Origin: Fervidobacterium sp.
Lineage (GTDB): Bacteria; Thermotogota; Thermotogae; Thermotogales; Fervidobacteriaceae
DNA: 64,000 nucleotides
Direction: 5' to 3'
NCBI GenBank assembly: GCA_026419195.1
Contig: JANZZV010000003.1
Location: forward strand, 271,903 to 335,902
Positions 37,570 through 48,590 of this stretch are shown piece by piece; positions within the stretch are counted from its first letter, which is position 1; every line of letters starts with the position of its first letter. The notes under the pieces are model-generated. The model saw only the letters and a list, made by a program, of their open reading frames with translations. It made no database searches and was not told where the DNA came from. Made by a program: the position numbers and the translations under genes.

Positions 37570-38292
37570 ATGGAAATTACCAAGCTGTTAGAAGAAAAAA
37601 TTTCACAGTTTCATGTCGATTACAAACCACTCACCGTTGAAGTGGACAAAAATATAAAAATCAACGAATTTATAGATCACACAAACTTAAAGCCAACAGC
37701 TACAAGTGATGAAATAAAGAAATTGTGCGAAGAGGCTTTACAATATAACTTCAAAGGAGTGTGTGTTAATCCTTCTTTTGTGCCTATGGTGCGCGATTTA
37801 CTGAATGGTAGTAATGTGTTAACAGTAACAGTTGTTGGTTTCCCACTCGGTACTACAAGTACAATGGCAAAGGTTTATGAAACAAAATGGGTCGTAGAAA
37901 ACGGTGCTCAAGAAGTTGATATGGTTATCCATATAGGAAAACTAAAAGAAAAAGATTATGAATATGTGTATAATGACATAAAAGCTGTGGTTGAAGCAGC
38001 AAATGTTCCTGTAAAAGTTATAATCGAGACATGTTACTTAACTGATGAAGAAAAGGTTGCCGCAAGTTTTCTTTCAAAACTTGCAGGTGCGGCTTTTGTT
38101 AAGACTTCAACTGGTTTTGGAACATTCGGTGCAAAGTTTGAAGACGTACAATTAATGCACTGGGCAGTTGATGGTCAGATAGAAATTAAAGCATCAGGCG
38201 GCATAAAAACTTATGAAGATGCTTTAAAAATGATAACAGCAGGGGCGACTCGGATAGGCACCAGCTCAGGTGTATCGATCGTAAAAAAATGA
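37570..38292 (+). CDS. deoC: Deoxyribose-phosphate aldolase
   Basis: A 240-aa TIM-barrel aldolase that cleaves deoxyribose 5-phosphate to glyceraldehyde 3-phosphate and acetaldehyde. The Schiff-base Lys is K178 (GAAFVKTSTGFG), with the second active Lys at K207 (EIKASGGIK). The early IDHTNLKPTAT motif and the VVGFPLG segment fit DeoC. It pairs functionally with the pyrimidine-nucleoside phosphorylase at 56815. Confidence 0.97.
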   Translation: MEITKLLEEKISQFHVDYKPLTVEVDKNIKINEFIDHTNLKPTATSDEIKKLCEEALQYNFKGVCVNPSFVPMVRDLLNGSNVLTVTVVGFPLGTTSTMAKVYETKWVVENGAQEVDMVIHIGKLKEKDYEYVYNDIKAVVEAANVPVKVIIETCYLTDEEKVAASFLSKLAGAAFVKTSTGFGTFGAKFEDVQLMHWAVDGQIEIKASGGIKTYEDALKMITAGATRIGTSSGVSIVKK

Positions 38293-38307
38293 AAAGCTAG
38301 ATAAGCG

Positions 38308-38329
38308 ATCCGGATTCTTGAATCCGGAT
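38308..38329 (+). other. Perfect inverted repeat between deoC and glgD
   Basis: A 10-base arm (ATCCGGATTC) is followed after 2 bases by its exact complement. No T-run follows, so it may be a weak terminator, a processing hairpin or a binding site. It lies 24 bases before the glgD start. Confidence 0.6.
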
Positions 38330-38352
38330 TTGAGAAAACAGGGGGGATTCTT

Positions 38353-39468
38353 GTGAAGGTACTTGGATTGATTTTGGCTGGAGGAAAGAGTGATGCACTG
38401 GGAAAGCTAGTGTTCAAGAGAGCAAGCGCCGCCTTACCTGTTTTTGGTAAATACAGAGCAATAGATTTCACACTAAGTAATATGGTAAACTCTGGAATAT
38501 ACAAAGTTGGCGTTTTAACTCAATATAACCCCAGAAGTCTGATGGACCATCTTGGTTCTGGGAAGGAATGGGACCTTGATAGAAAACACGGTGGACTGTA
38601 CATATTACAACCTTACTTAGGAATGACAGGGGAATATTGGTACAGAGGTACAGCTGACGCATTGTTTCAAAACACAACTATGTTACGACGCGGGGACGAA
38701 GATTATGTCTTAATAGGCTCCGGTGATCATATATACAAAGTGTTGTATAATGATATGTTCAGTTATCACTTTGCAAAAGGTGCCGATGTAACTTTGATGG
38801 TTAAAGAATTAGACGAAACATACGATATTAAGGATTATGGAGTGGTAGTTACAGAAGCAGATGGTAGAATAAAAGAGATACACGAAAAAGTCCAAAACCC
38901 CCCATCAAGAAAGGCGTTTCTTGGTGTTTACTTCATAAACAAATATCTGCTCCTTGATCTGTTGTATGATACAGTTCCAGCGGGCAAATACGATTTGCTA
39001 TTGGATGTGATAATTCCCAATCTTGATAAATTGAGGGTATACGCTTACGAGTTTAACGGATATTGGAGAAACATCAAGAAAGGTATCAGTGAATATTATA
39101 AAACAAACATGGAAGTAGTTAACAACAGAAAAATACGCGAAGAGCTCTTCTTAAAATACGGAAAGGTATACACAAAATTGAAAGATTATCCACCAGCAAA
39201 ATACACAGGTACTGCAAGAGTCTCAAATTCGATGATAGCAGACGGTTGCATAATATCTGGAACGGTAAGAAATTCGGTTATATTCAGGGGTGTAGTCATA
39301 AGGGCAGGAGCACGAGTTGAAAATTCAATAATAATGCAAGATTCAGTAATTGAGGAAGGTGCAGTTGTTAAAAACGCAATAATCGATAAAAATTGTGTTG
39401 TCAGAGCCGAACAAGTGCTTGTAGGTGATTTTGAGCCTGTAGTACTTGAAAAGTGGATGGTTATTTAG
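38353..39468 (+). CDS. glgD: Glucose-1-phosphate adenylyltransferase, GlgD-type subunit
   Basis: A 371-aa nucleotidyltransferase-like protein. The N-terminus reads LILAGGKSDALGKLVFKR, so the catalytic G-x-G-x-R-L loop of GlgC is altered, while FGKYRAIDFTLSNMVNSGI is kept. The C-terminal part has hexapeptide repeats. In Firmicutes GlgD is the weakly active or regulatory partner of GlgC. It is followed by glgC after 15 bases. GTG start after GGGGGGATT. Confidence 0.93.
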   Translation: MKVLGLILAGGKSDALGKLVFKRASAALPVFGKYRAIDFTLSNMVNSGIYKVGVLTQYNPRSLMDHLGSGKEWDLDRKHGGLYILQPYLGMTGEYWYRGTADALFQNTTMLRRGDEDYVLIGSGDHIYKVLYNDMFSYHFAKGADVTLMVKELDETYDIKDYGVVVTEADGRIKEIHEKVQNPPSRKAFLGVYFINKYLLLDLLYDTVPAGKYDLLLDVIIPNLDKLRVYAYEFNGYWRNIKKGISEYYKTNMEVVNNRKIREELFLKYGKVYTKLKDYPPAKYTGTARVSNSMIADGCIISGTVRNSVIFRGVVIRAGARVENSIIMQDSVIEEGAVVKNAIIDKNCVVRAEQVLVGDFEPVVLEKWMVI

Positions 39469-39483
39469 TCAGGGGGGCTGCAA

Positions 39484-40731
39484 ATGAAAAACGTAATCGG
39501 ACTAATCCTTGCTGGAGGGCAAGGTACACGCTTAGGTGTGTTAACCGAAAAAATTCCAAAACCTGCTGTACAATTTGGTGGAAAATACAGAATTATAGAT
39601 TTTACACTGAGTAATTGTGTAAACTCCGGTATATACAGAATAGGTGTATTAACACAATACAGACCTCATCTTTTAAACAAACATATAGGGATTGGCAAAC
39701 CTTGGGATCTTGATAGGAAAGGTGGAGGTGTAACCATTCTCCAACCTTATTCGACGTTGACAGAAAGTGTATGGTACAAAGGAACTGCTGATGCTGTATA
39801 TCAAAACATAGAATTTATTGAGGAGTACGATCCTGAGTACATAGTTGTCCTGTCAGGTGATCATATCTACTCCATGGATTACAGTGAATTTGTTTATTAT
39901 CATATTTCAAAAGGTGCCCTTGCAACTATTGCGTGCATGGAAGTACCTCTTAGCGAAGCACACAGGTTTGGTATAATGATAACAGACATAGATAACAAGA
40001 TAATAGACTTTCAAGAAAAACCAAGAGAACCTAAATCGAACCTTGCATCACTTGGTATATACGTTTTTACCTGGGAATTTATAAAACAAATGTTAATTGA
40101 TGATGCGAGAGATGAAAAAAGTGATCATGACTTTGGTAAAAATGTAATACCAAAAATTCTCTCAACGGAAAAAGTTTACGCTTATCCATTTGAAGGCTAC
40201 TGGCAAGATGTTGGAACAATACAATCTTACTGGGAAACAAATCTTGAACTTGTTAGACCTATACCCCCGTTTAATCTACACGATCCTAACTGGCGCATTT
40301 ACACACGTTCTGAGGAAATGCAACCAGCATATGTGTCAGAAAGTGGTGAGGTTAGGAATTCTATAATAAGTGAAGGATGTGAAATATACGGATATGTCGA
40401 AAATAGCGTTATATCTCAGGGTGTTTTAATTGGTGAAGGTAGTGTGATTAAAAATAGTGTCATTATGACGAAAGTAGAAATCGGTAGCAATGTTATAATC
40501 GAAGACTCAATAATAGCCGAGAATACTATAATAAAAGACGGTTGTAAGATAGGAATCGGAAAATTCGCAGAAAGTAAGTACGATAAAAAAGTGTACAACT
40601 CTGACATTACAGTTATAGGTATGGACAGTATTTTAGAAGAAAACTGCTCCTTAGGAAAAAATGTTGTTGTAGGGAATGATAGAATCATACCAAAGGGTAC
40701 ACAAATAGAAAGTGGAGGATTCTTCATGTGA
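39484..40731 (+). CDS. glgC: Glucose-1-phosphate adenylyltransferase, catalytic subunit GlgC
   Basis: A 415-aa enzyme forming ADP-glucose from ATP and glucose 1-phosphate for glycogen synthesis. It has the intact loop [21 protein letters not shown] (split), [11 protein letters not shown], the sugar-binding FQEKPREPK and a left-handed beta-helix tail with repeats such as [21 protein letters not shown] (split). Forms a heteromer with GlgD just upstream. Ribosome site AGGGGGGC. Confidence 0.97.
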   Translation: MKNVIGLILAGGQGTRLGVLTEKIPKPAVQFGGKYRIIDFTLSNCVNSGIYRIGVLTQYRPHLLNKHIGIGKPWDLDRKGGGVTILQPYSTLTESVWYKGTADAVYQNIEFIEEYDPEYIVVLSGDHIYSMDYSEFVYYHISKGALATIACMEVPLSEAHRFGIMITDIDNKIIDFQEKPREPKSNLASLGIYVFTWEFIKQMLIDDARDEKSDHDFGKNVIPKILSTEKVYAYPFEGYWQDVGTIQSYWETNLELVRPIPPFNLHDPNWRIYTRSEEMQPAYVSESGEVRNSIISEGCEIYGYVENSVISQGVLIGEGSVIKNSVIMTKVEIGSNVIIEDSIIAENTIIKDGCKIGIGKFAESKYDKKVYNSDITVIGMDSILEENCSLGKNVVVGNDRIIPKGTQIESGGFFM

Positions 40732-40785
40732 GCCTTTTAAATACCAGCTATCAAGCATCAATCAAATGTTTGGGGAGGAGTCGTT

Positions 40786-41772
40786 CTGGATCTTTATTTT
40801 ATAAAAGTTAGGGCACGGAGTAAGGGTACAGCAGAGGATATAGTAGGATACTTCTTTGGGAAAACCAACAGTGCTCCCGATTATGATTTTATTGTTGTGC
40901 CTATTCGATACGCGAACATGCTTGACGAAATAACGCTTGATGAAAAATTAAATGATTTTAAAGAAAAGATCGAGAAAGTAAGAAAACAAATAAAAGAATT
41001 ACCTGGAACATACGACATATCTCTCGCTTTTATATCTTATCTTAACAACATAATGAATCGGAGAGGAAAAATTCCCCTTGGTATTGAATTTTCCACAGCT
41101 ATAAAAGAAAATGACGAAGAAGTTTTAAGAGTTATTATATCAGATCTTTTAGAAGAATGGAGTCCAAAAATGGATGTTAACATAAAATTCGAAGGCATGT
41201 TACTTGAGGAATACTCCGCACTCACATTTTTAGAAATACAAGAAGATTTTACAGACGAAAACGTTGTTAAAGTGTACTCTCGACCAGACGTAGTCGATTT
41301 AATAGAAGTGTTCCCAGTAATAGATCCGATAAATGGCTCAACAGTCATGCAATTTGATATCGGTGACAAAATGCCAGTAGTTATATTAAATCCTGGAAAG
41401 TATGAAAAACAATTAAGAGAAAAACTACCGAAGTTTGATCTACAAAAAATTTCTATTGAGGGGACTATAGTAAGCAAAGAACTCATAAAAGTCAGAGGAG
41501 GAAGCTTATATTTAGTCAAATTGGAACTGTTTGAAGGAATACTTGCAAAATCACTTGTAAGCCCTGCTTTGAAAATTTTAAGTGATGAATCTTATTTTTT
41601 AAAAAAACAAAAGCAAGTTTTCGAAGGTAAAGAGTATATAAAAGAAGAAATACCAAGACAAATAAGGGTAGAGGTACCACCTACAACAGGTTCTGAATTG
41701 CTTATCTCATTCATGACCACACTGCTTATAACCGGTGCTTTATTAATAATAATTTATTTATTTACAAAATAA
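40786..41772 (+). CDS. Tail-anchored protein of unknown function, probable CTG start
   Basis: A protein of about 328 aa if begun at CTG 40786; I do not recognise the family. The frame is open from 40741 and has no ATG, GTG or TTG until GTG 40897, which lacks a ribosome site. CTG 40786 lies 5-7 bases after the strong GGGGAGGAG (40772-40780). The protein is mostly soluble, with a Lys/Glu-rich helix (about residues 50-70), a likely beta-rich middle (RPDVVDLIEVFPVIDP) and one C-terminal transmembrane helix (last 25 residues, ending YLFTK). It follows glgC by 54 bases and precedes the IspF fusion. Confidence 0.75.
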   Translation: MDLYFIKVRARSKGTAEDIVGYFFGKTNSAPDYDFIVVPIRYANMLDEITLDEKLNDFKEKIEKVRKQIKELPGTYDISLAFISYLNNIMNRRGKIPLGIEFSTAIKENDEEVLRVIISDLLEEWSPKMDVNIKFEGMLLEEYSALTFLEIQEDFTDENVVKVYSRPDVVDLIEVFPVIDPINGSTVMQFDIGDKMPVVILNPGKYEKQLREKLPKFDLQKISIEGTIVSKELIKVRGGSLYLVKLELFEGILAKSLVSPALKILSDESYFLKKQKQVFEGKEYIKEEIPRQIRVEVPPTTGSELLISFMTTLLITGALLIIIYLFTK

Positions 41773-41824
41773 TCTATCCATTCTATCCATTAGTTCGATG
41801 AATGCAAAATTTTGAGGTGGTAAT

Positions 41825-42805
41825 TTGGAAATAACAAAAATCAATCAATCAAATATTGAAGAAATTTCAAAGCTAATATACGAAGATAAAAAAGAATTTT
41901 TCGACGAATTGTTCGGAAGTAAAGCAATAAAATATATATTGGATGCTCTTTCAAAAGACATCCCACCATTTGTAAAACAAAATTCGTTAGTACTCAGGGG
42001 TGCGGATAAGATTAAGGGGGTTTTGTTATACTCTGACAAAGCAGGATTTAGGCATGGGTATCAAAAATGGTTTGGGATACTTGGATTTAAAATATTCCCA
42101 GTAGGTTCAAAGATGATATACATAATTGAAAGGATACTGATGGATTTTTCAATCAATGACTTGTACATAGTTTCTCTTACTGGTGAAATGAAAGAATATC
42201 TGCTGTACAAATTCATCAAAGAAAACAGATATAAAAGGATCATTGTTGATACCTTCGATTACGAATTCTTCCAAAAATTTGGTTTTCAAGAAGAAAAACC
42301 TGTCCATCAGAAGATGAAAAGACTTTCGAAACTCTCTGATTATAAAACATTTACTGGTATAGGTTGGGACACTCACCCACTTGTGGAAAACAGGCAACTT
42401 GTGTTGGGCGGGGTAGAAATTGAATCAAATCTTGGTCTATTTGGCCATTCTGATGCAGATGTTTTATGTCACGCAATCATAGATAGTATCGTTGGTATAA
42501 CACATAAAAAAGATATTGGAACAATATTTCCGGAAAATGAATTAAATAAAGGTAGAAGAAGCCTTGATATGTTGTGTGAAATAGTAAAGTATATTAGCTC
42601 TACAGGATTCTTTGCTTCTTCCGTAGATTGTGTTATAATCTCTCCGGTAAGACTTAAAAACTACAGAGAAGAAATCATCAAAAGTTTAGAAGAGGTATTA
42701 AACTGCCCAGTCTCCGTGAAATTCAAAAGTGGGAACGATGTATACCCAGAATCCCAAATGAAAGGTATTACAGCCATATGTGTCAGTAATATTGATAAGA
42801 TATAA
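41825..42805 (+). CDS. ispF: GNAT-like domain fused to a divergent IspF (MECDP synthase) domain
   Basis: A 326-aa protein in two parts. Residues 1-170 resemble a GNAT acetyltransferase in outline (VLRGADKIKGVLLYSD, then FEFFQKFGFQEE-like ending). Residues 172-326 align with IspF: GIGWDTHPLV keeps the metal Asp and His, GHSDADVLCHAIIDSIVG keeps the second metal His, and DIGTIFPE is present. However, the normal DTD after FP is ENE, and the C-terminal TTTE-x9-GRGEG motif is replaced by KSGN...SQMKG, which removes one expected metal-ligand Glu. IspF normally closes the cyclodiphosphate in the MEP pathway; activity here is uncertain. TTG start after GAGGTGG. Confidence 0.8.
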   Translation: MEITKINQSNIEEISKLIYEDKKEFFDELFGSKAIKYILDALSKDIPPFVKQNSLVLRGADKIKGVLLYSDKAGFRHGYQKWFGILGFKIFPVGSKMIYIIERILMDFSINDLYIVSLTGEMKEYLLYKFIKENRYKRIIVDTFDYEFFQKFGFQEEKPVHQKMKRLSKLSDYKTFTGIGWDTHPLVENRQLVLGGVEIESNLGLFGHSDADVLCHAIIDSIVGITHKKDIGTIFPENELNKGRRSLDMLCEIVKYISSTGFFASSVDCVIISPVRLKNYREEIIKSLEEVLNCPVSVKFKSGNDVYPESQMKGITAICVSNIDKI

Positions 42806-42853
42806 TTAAATGTTTAGTGATTCAAAACACTCGAATCGGAGGTGGAAAACTTT

Positions 42854-43408
42854 ATGGTTAATTCGTACATAAAAACAACTGAGGATAAGATGAAAAAGTC
42901 AGTTGAGAAGATTTCAGAAGAGCTAAAACACTTAAGAACAGGTAGGGCTTCTCCTGCTGTTTTAGAGGAAATAAAAGTAGATTATTACGGCGTTCCTACT
43001 CCCGTCCTTCAAGTAGCCCAAGTAACCACCGAAGAAAGGCAATTAATCATTAAACCTTGGGAAAGGAACCTACTAAGTGCGATTGAAAAGGCTATACTTG
43101 CAAGTGATCTTGGATTAACACCTGTTAACGATGGTAGTGTAATACGCTTGACATTTCCGACACCTACTACTGAACAACGCCAAAAATGGGTTAAGAAGGC
43201 AAAAGAGATAGTGGAAGAAGGTAAAATAGCGGTAAGAAATATAAGAAGGGATATTATCAAAGAAATTAAGGATAAAAAGAAAGATGGAGAGATATCTGAA
43301 GACGACGAAAAAAGGCTCGAAAAGGAAATACAAAATATCACAGATAAGTATGTAGCCGAACTTGATAAGCTGTTTGAAAAAAAGGAAAAGGAGATAATGG
43401 AATTTTGA
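42854..43408 (+). CDS. frr: Ribosome recycling factor
   Basis: A 184-aa factor that splits the post-termination ribosome with EF-G. Typical motifs: [48 protein letters not shown] and [16 protein letters not shown] 42854 follows CGGAGGTGG by about 9 bases; the GTG at 42842 lies inside that site. The stop overlaps the uppS start. Confidence 0.97.
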   Translation: MVNSYIKTTEDKMKKSVEKISEELKHLRTGRASPAVLEEIKVDYYGVPTPVLQVAQVTTEERQLIIKPWERNLLSAIEKAILASDLGLTPVNDGSVIRLTFPTPTTEQRQKWVKKAKEIVEEGKIAVRNIRRDIIKEIKDKKKDGEISEDDEKRLEKEIQNITDKYVAELDKLFEKKEKEIMEF

Positions 43409-44115
43409 GCTTAAGTGGACAGATTCAACATATTGCTTTTATAATGGATGGAAACGGCCGGTGGGCAAAAAGGCAAGGTAAACCAAGAACATATGGACAT
43501 TACGTAGGTGCTTATAAGATAGAAGATGTGGTTAGATGGTGCGCAAATCGTGGTGTTAAATACACCACGTTTTACGCTTTTTCCACCGAGAATTGGAAAA
43601 GGCCAAAAGAAGAAGTAAACTTTATATTGAATTTGCTTGTGGAAAAAATAGACGAGTTTTATGAGAGAATGCATAAAGAAAATGTGAGACTGAGATTCAT
43701 CGGGCGTTTAGATGAGCTAGCAGATACTGTAAAGAAAAAGTGTGAGTACTATCAGGAAAAAACAAAAAACAACAGTAAAATCCAGGCAATAATGGCGTTC
43801 AATTATGGTGGAAGGTACGAAATAATAGACGCTGTAAAAAAAATCATCGATGATACAAGAAATGATAAATTAAATATAGATTCTTTAGATGACAGCACAT
43901 TTAGAAACTACCTGTACGCACCGGATATACCCGACCCAGATCTTGTTATTCGTACTTCAGGAGAAATGCGGGTGAGTAACTTTCTTATTTGGCAAATAGC
44001 ATACAGCGAACTTTATTTCTCAAATTTGTTGTGGCCGGAATTTTCAGAAGAAGAACTTCAAAAAGCTATAGACGAATATACCAAGAGGGATAGGCGTTTC
44101 GGGGGGATAAAATGA
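43405..44115 (+). CDS. uppS: Undecaprenyl diphosphate synthase (cis-prenyltransferase)
   Basis: A 236-aa enzyme that extends farnesyl diphosphate to the C55 carrier lipid for cell wall synthesis. Motifs: [23 protein letters not shown] (split near residue 10), [26 protein letters not shown] and [23 protein letters not shown] start fused to the frr stop (TTGA). Confidence 0.97.
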   Translation: MSLSGQIQHIAFIMDGNGRWAKRQGKPRTYGHYVGAYKIEDVVRWCANRGVKYTTFYAFSTENWKRPKEEVNFILNLLVEKIDEFYERMHKENVRLRFIGRLDELADTVKKKCEYYQEKTKNNSKIQAIMAFNYGGRYEIIDAVKKIIDDTRNDKLNIDSLDDSTFRNYLYAPDIPDPDLVIRTSGEMRVSNFLIWQIAYSELYFSNLLWPEFSEEELQKAIDEYTKRDRRFGGIK

Positions 44116-44954
44116 CAGCAGAAAGTTCGAGCAATCTGAGAAAAGAAACCATTCAGAGGACTATCAGTGCGTTTATCGTTGCACCATTTGTAGTTCTGTG
44201 CTTTTTATCATATACCAGCTTGGTTGGTCTTGTTGCAGCTATAGTTATGATCTGCTCAGCGGAGTTATTTTTCACAACGATAAAGAAATACAACATATGG
44301 TTATCTTTTACTTATACAGCTGTGGTTACAACTTATCCAATATTGTATGGAATAACTTTTAGAAAGTATCCTATGGAGTTACTTGCAATTATTTATATTA
44401 CGGGTATTGTAATTGCCTTAAATCGCGTGAAAAATCGAGATATTATAACAGAAGTTTATTTTGCTTATTCAACGGCACTTATTTACATAGCGTTTTTATT
44501 GTCTTTTTTTATACCTATTTACGATGAATTTGGTCCGGCATTGGCATTACTTACACTAACAATTTCGTGGGCATATGATAGCTTTGCTTACGCTTTTGGA
44601 ATGTTGTTTGGAAAACATAAGTTTGGCAGTTACTATAGCCCGAACAAAAGCTGGGAAGGCTTCGTAGGAGGTATATTTGGTACGTTCATTTACATTGTTT
44701 TTTACCAGTTAGTAGCTAATACCGTTTTTAAATCCAACATGCAATTGGATTTAATTTTGAAAATAACATTCGCTATAGTTACTGGTTTACTCGATACTTT
44801 CGGAGATATATTCGAATCATCTATAAAAAGACATTATAACGTTAAGCATATGGGTAATCTCATGCCAGGACATGGCGGTATGCTTGACAGAATCGACGGA
44901 TTACTTTTTATAACCCCTGTTATTTATATCCTTTTGAGTATAACGTACAAGTGA
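44112..44954 (+). CDS. cdsA: Phosphatidate cytidylyltransferase
   Basis: A 280-aa integral membrane enzyme making CDP-diacylglycerol. Seven to eight hydrophobic helices are visible. The signature near the C-terminus is split over [16 protein letters not shown] and [33 protein letters not shown] (S-x8-R-x2-K-D-x-G-x-x-x-P-G-H-G-G-x-x-D-R-x-D pattern). It overlaps uppS by ATGA. Normally dxr and rseP follow; here alaS follows. Confidence 0.95.
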   Translation: MTAESSSNLRKETIQRTISAFIVAPFVVLCFLSYTSLVGLVAAIVMICSAELFFTTIKKYNIWLSFTYTAVVTTYPILYGITFRKYPMELLAIIYITGIVIALNRVKNRDIITEVYFAYSTALIYIAFLLSFFIPIYDEFGPALALLTLTISWAYDSFAYAFGMLFGKHKFGSYYSPNKSWEGFVGGIFGTFIYIVFYQLVANTVFKSNMQLDLILKITFAIVTGLLDTFGDIFESSIKRHYNVKHMGNLMPGHGGMLDRIDGLLFITPVIYILLSITYK

Positions 44955-44973
44955 TCTGCGGAGGTGTAAATGG

Positions 44974-47574
44974 ATGAAATTTATGACAAGTGAAGAGATC
45001 AGGGAAGCTTATCTTAGCTTCTTCGAAACAAAAGGACACAAAAGACTACCAAGCGCGTCTCTTATCCCTGACGATCCTCAACTGATGTTCACGGTCGCGG
45101 GAATGGTACCTTTCAAACCAATATTCTGGGGTAAAGTAGAGCCAGTGTACACAAGGGTTACAACATGTCAAAAATGCGTGAGAACAAATGATATAGAAAA
45201 TGTTGGAAGAACACCCAGACATCACACTTTCTTTGAAATGCTTGGAAATTTTTCATTTGGTGATTATTTCAAAAAAGAAGCTATACAATGGGCTTGGGAA
45301 TTTGTAACAGAAGTATTGCAAATGCCGGAAGAAAAACTTTGGGTTTCTGTTTACGAAAACGATGATGAAGCCTACGAAATCTGGAAAAACATCGGTGTTC
45401 CTGAAAGAAAGATCGTACGTATGGGAAAAGAAGATAATTTCTGGGGTCCAGCAGGTCCAACTGGTCCTTGTGGTCCTTGCTCAGAGATATTTTACGACAC
45501 AGGAATTCAAGTACCTGTACCAGAAGGACAAGATCCTACACCAGCTAATACAGATGGTAGGTACATCGAAATTTGGAATCTTGTTTTCACAGAATTTTAC
45601 CAAGACGAAGAGGGAAAACTCCATCCACTCCCCAAAAAGAACATAGATACCGGTGCTGGTCTTGAGAGAATATCTGCCATGATGCAGGGAGTCTACTGGA
45701 ATTTTGATACAGATCTTTTTAAACCTATTATCCAAAGAATCGAAAGTGTGCTGAATGTATCATACAAATCAGATCAAACAAAAGATATCTCGATAAGAGT
45801 TATAGCAGACCATGTAAGAGCGGTAACATTTATGATAGCAGATGGTGTTTTACCCTCAAATGAAGGTAGAGGATACGTACTTAGAAGAATTTTAAGAAGA
45901 GCATTAAGACATGGAGTGTTACTTGGTGCGAGAGAACCATTTTTGTATAAAATCGTTGATAGTGTCGTAAATAAAATGAAGACAATCTATCCTGAAATCG
46001 CTGAAAAGCAAGGTTTTGCGGAAAATGTAATAAAAAGCGAGGAATTTAAATTTATAAACAACCTCTCAAAAGGTTTAGAGATAGTTCAAAAAATTGTACA
46101 AAGTGCAGGTAAAATTTCTGCTGAAGATGCATTTAAACTCTACGACACATATGGATTTCCAATTGATATTCTAAAAGATATAGCAAAAGAAAATAGCTAT
46201 GAACTCGACGAAGAGGGATTTTACAAACATCTTGAATCTCAACGTGAAAGATCAAGAAAAGCTCAAGGTGAGATCGAATTTGCACAAAAGACTGGATATG
46301 AAAATCTTGACGTTGAAGTGATTTTCGTTGGTTACGAATCGCTTGAAACAGATGCGACAATTCTTAAGATACGTTCAAGTAACAGTTTTGTTGACAGTGT
46401 AGAAGGGAGTAACTTAGAAGTGGAGCTGGTACTTGATACAACTCCATTCTATGCAGAGAAAGGTGGTCAGGTTGCCGACACTGGTATTATATACGCAGAA
46501 AACGCGCAATTTAACGTCGAATACGTTTATTCACCTGTTGAAGGCATAATTGTCCACAAAGGAAGGCTCACCGGAAAATTGTTAGTTGGTCAAAAAGTAC
46601 ATGCCAAAGTTGATGAAAACAAGCGGAAATCGACTATGAGGAACCATACTGCAACACACCTTTTACATGCAGCCTTAAGAAGAGTGCTTGGTTCACACGT
46701 CAGGCAAGCGGGTTCTTTGGTTGAACCAACAAGATTAAGGTTTGATTTTACTCACTACAAGGCACTAACGAAAGAAGAAATAGATAGTATTGAAAATATA
46801 GTTAACGAAGTTATATTAAAAGCCATACCAACTGAGACGGAAATTAAAAGTTATGATGAAGCAGTTAAAGAAGGTGCAATTGCACTTTTTGAAGAAAAAT
46901 ATGGTGATTTCGTTCGCGTTGTAAAGGTTTCTGATTTCAGTGAAGAACTCTGTGGAGGAACACATGTCAAAAATACAGGAGAAATAGGCTTATTTAAAAT
47001 AGTTTCCGAGACTGCAGTAAGTGCGGGTGTGAGAAGAATAGAAGCCCTAACAGGAACGAATGCTTTGGTTTATTTAAGAGAAAACGAGGAGATTATCGAA
47101 TTACTAAAAGAAGAACTTGAATCTTCAAAATCAGAACTCTTACTGAAAGTAAAAAAATTGAAAGAAGAAAAGAAAAACTTAGAGAAAGAACTAGCCGAAG
47201 TTAAAAGAAAACTAATAAATCCGGAACAAATTGCAAGTTTATCTAAAACCTATGATAAAGTTCGTTACGTCTCGGCCGTCTTTGAAAAACTTGAACCAGA
47301 TATTCTAAAAGAACTTACAGATGATGTTTCAGAAAGAGTTAAAGGAATCGTATTACTTATTTCAAAAATGGATGATAAAATTATCTTGACCGTCAAGGTC
47401 CCAAAAGAACTTTCAGTTGATTACCATGCTGGCAACATAGCTAAGGTTGTTTCGAAAGTACTCGGTGGTGGTGGTGGCGGGAGCACAACGTTTGCGCAGG
47501 CCGGAGGTAGGTACTTTGATAAGTTGGAAGAAGCTTTGACAGTTTTTGAAAAAATGATTAGAAAGGAAGTGTAG
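44974..47574 (+). CDS. alaS: Alanyl-tRNA synthetase
   Basis: An 866-aa class II synthetase. The aminoacylation core is at the N-terminus ([31 protein letters not shown], split). The editing domain has the zinc-binding HTATHLLHA and [13 protein letters not shown]. The C-terminal part has a coiled coil (about 715-750) and the DHHA1-type end with a [15 protein letters not shown] segment. Strong ribosome site CGGAGGTG. Confidence 0.98.
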   Translation: MKFMTSEEIREAYLSFFETKGHKRLPSASLIPDDPQLMFTVAGMVPFKPIFWGKVEPVYTRVTTCQKCVRTNDIENVGRTPRHHTFFEMLGNFSFGDYFKKEAIQWAWEFVTEVLQMPEEKLWVSVYENDDEAYEIWKNIGVPERKIVRMGKEDNFWGPAGPTGPCGPCSEIFYDTGIQVPVPEGQDPTPANTDGRYIEIWNLVFTEFYQDEEGKLHPLPKKNIDTGAGLERISAMMQGVYWNFDTDLFKPIIQRIESVLNVSYKSDQTKDISIRVIADHVRAVTFMIADGVLPSNEGRGYVLRRILRRALRHGVLLGAREPFLYKIVDSVVNKMKTIYPEIAEKQGFAENVIKSEEFKFINNLSKGLEIVQKIVQSAGKISAEDAFKLYDTYGFPIDILKDIAKENSYELDEEGFYKHLESQRERSRKAQGEIEFAQKTGYENLDVEVIFVGYESLETDATILKIRSSNSFVDSVEGSNLEVELVLDTTPFYAEKGGQVADTGIIYAENAQFNVEYVYSPVEGIIVHKGRLTGKLLVGQKVHAKVDENKRKSTMRNHTATHLLHAALRRVLGSHVRQAGSLVEPTRLRFDFTHYKALTKEEIDSIENIVNEVILKAIPTETEIKSYDEAVKEGAIALFEEKYGDFVRVVKVSDFSEELCGGTHVKNTGEIGLFKIVSETAVSAGVRRIEALTGTNALVYLRENEEIIELLKEELESSKSELLLKVKKLKEEKKNLEKELAEVKRKLINPEQIASLSKTYDKVRYVSAVFEKLEPDILKELTDDVSERVKGIVLLISKMDDKIILTVKVPKELSVDYHAGNIAKVVSKVLGGGGGGSTTFAQAGGRYFDKLEEALTVFEKMIRKEV

Positions 47575-47576
47575 TA

Positions 47577-48590
47577 ATGTTTGGTAGGTCTGATCTCGGA
47601 ATAGACTTAGGTACTGCCAATACATTAGTTTACGTAAGAGGAAAAGGGATAGTTTTGAATGAACCATCGGTAATCTCTATAAACACCGAAACAAATGAGA
47701 TAATCAAAGTAGGTGTAGAAGCAAAAAAAATGATAGGTAAAACACCTTCTTTCATACAAGCCATACGACCTTTGAAAGATGGTGTTATCGCTGACTATGA
47801 TGTTGCACTCGCTATGCTTACATACTTTATTGGCAAAGCACAGGAGAAATTTTCCTTATTCAGACCAAGAGTAGTAATAGGCGTTCCTTATGGAGTTACC
47901 GAAGTTGAAAGTAGAGCTTTACTCACAGCTGGTAAAGAAGCAGGTGCAAAAAAGGTTTTTCTTATAGAAGAACCGATGGCAACTGCAATCGGAGCCGGAT
48001 TACCCGTTGAGGAACCGCAAGGAAGTATGGTAATTGATATAGGTGGTGGAACAACTGAAGCAGCTGTGATTTCGCTCGGTTCAATCGTAACAGCAAATTC
48101 TTCACGTATTGCAGGTGACGAATTTGATGAAGCCATAATCCAATATGTAAGGGAAATCTACAGAGTAACAATAGGTGTTCGAACAGCTGAGCGCGTAAAG
48201 ATAGAAATTGGAAACGTTTATCCATTGAAAGAATTTGACGAACTTCAAACTGAAGTGGTTGGTATAGAACTTTCAAGTGGATTACCAAAGAAATTGATAC
48301 TTACTGGTGGAGAAATAAGAGAAGCCATAAAATCAACAGCAATGCAAATAGTTGAAACAGCAAAAGCAACACTTGAAAAAACTCCTCCTGAGCTTGTTGC
48401 CGATATAACGGAAAAAGGGATAGTAGTTGCCGGTGGAGGCTCCTTACTCAGAGGCATATGTGAATTACTTGAAAAGGAAACAGGTATAAAGGTTACCAGG
48501 GCTGATGATCCAATGAGTTGTGTTGCTAAAGGTGCCGGAATGGTTCTTGACAAAATGGACATACTTGCGAGGCTGAAGAGTGTAGAATGA
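47577..48590 (+). CDS. mreB: Rod shape-determining protein MreB
   Basis: A 337-aa bacterial actin that guides wall synthesis along the cell cylinder. Phosphate 1 loop [31 protein letters not shown], the phosphate 2 loop [17 protein letters not shown] and the adenosine motif [13 protein letters not shown] are all present. It follows alaS by 2 bases and overlaps mreC by ATGA. Confidence 0.98.
   Translation: MFGRSDLGIDLGTANTLVYVRGKGIVLNEPSVISINTETNEIIKVGVEAKKMIGKTPSFIQAIRPLKDGVIADYDVALAMLTYFIGKAQEKFSLFRPRVVIGVPYGVTEVESRALLTAGKEAGAKKVFLIEEPMATAIGAGLPVEEPQGSMVIDIGGGTTEAAVISLGSIVTANSSRIAGDEFDEAIIQYVREIYRVTIGVRTAERVKIEIGNVYPLKEFDELQTEVVGIELSSGLPKKLILTGGEIREAIKSTAMQIVETAKATLEKTPPELVADITEKGIVVAGGGSLLRGICELLEKETGIKVTRADDPMSCVAKGAGMVLDKMDILARLKSVE

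Noticed and set aside
40897-40899. GTG at 40897 as the start of the tail-anchored unknown protein
   Set aside because: No ribosome site ahead of it, while an open, protein-like frame with an excellent ribosome site extends to CTG 40786.
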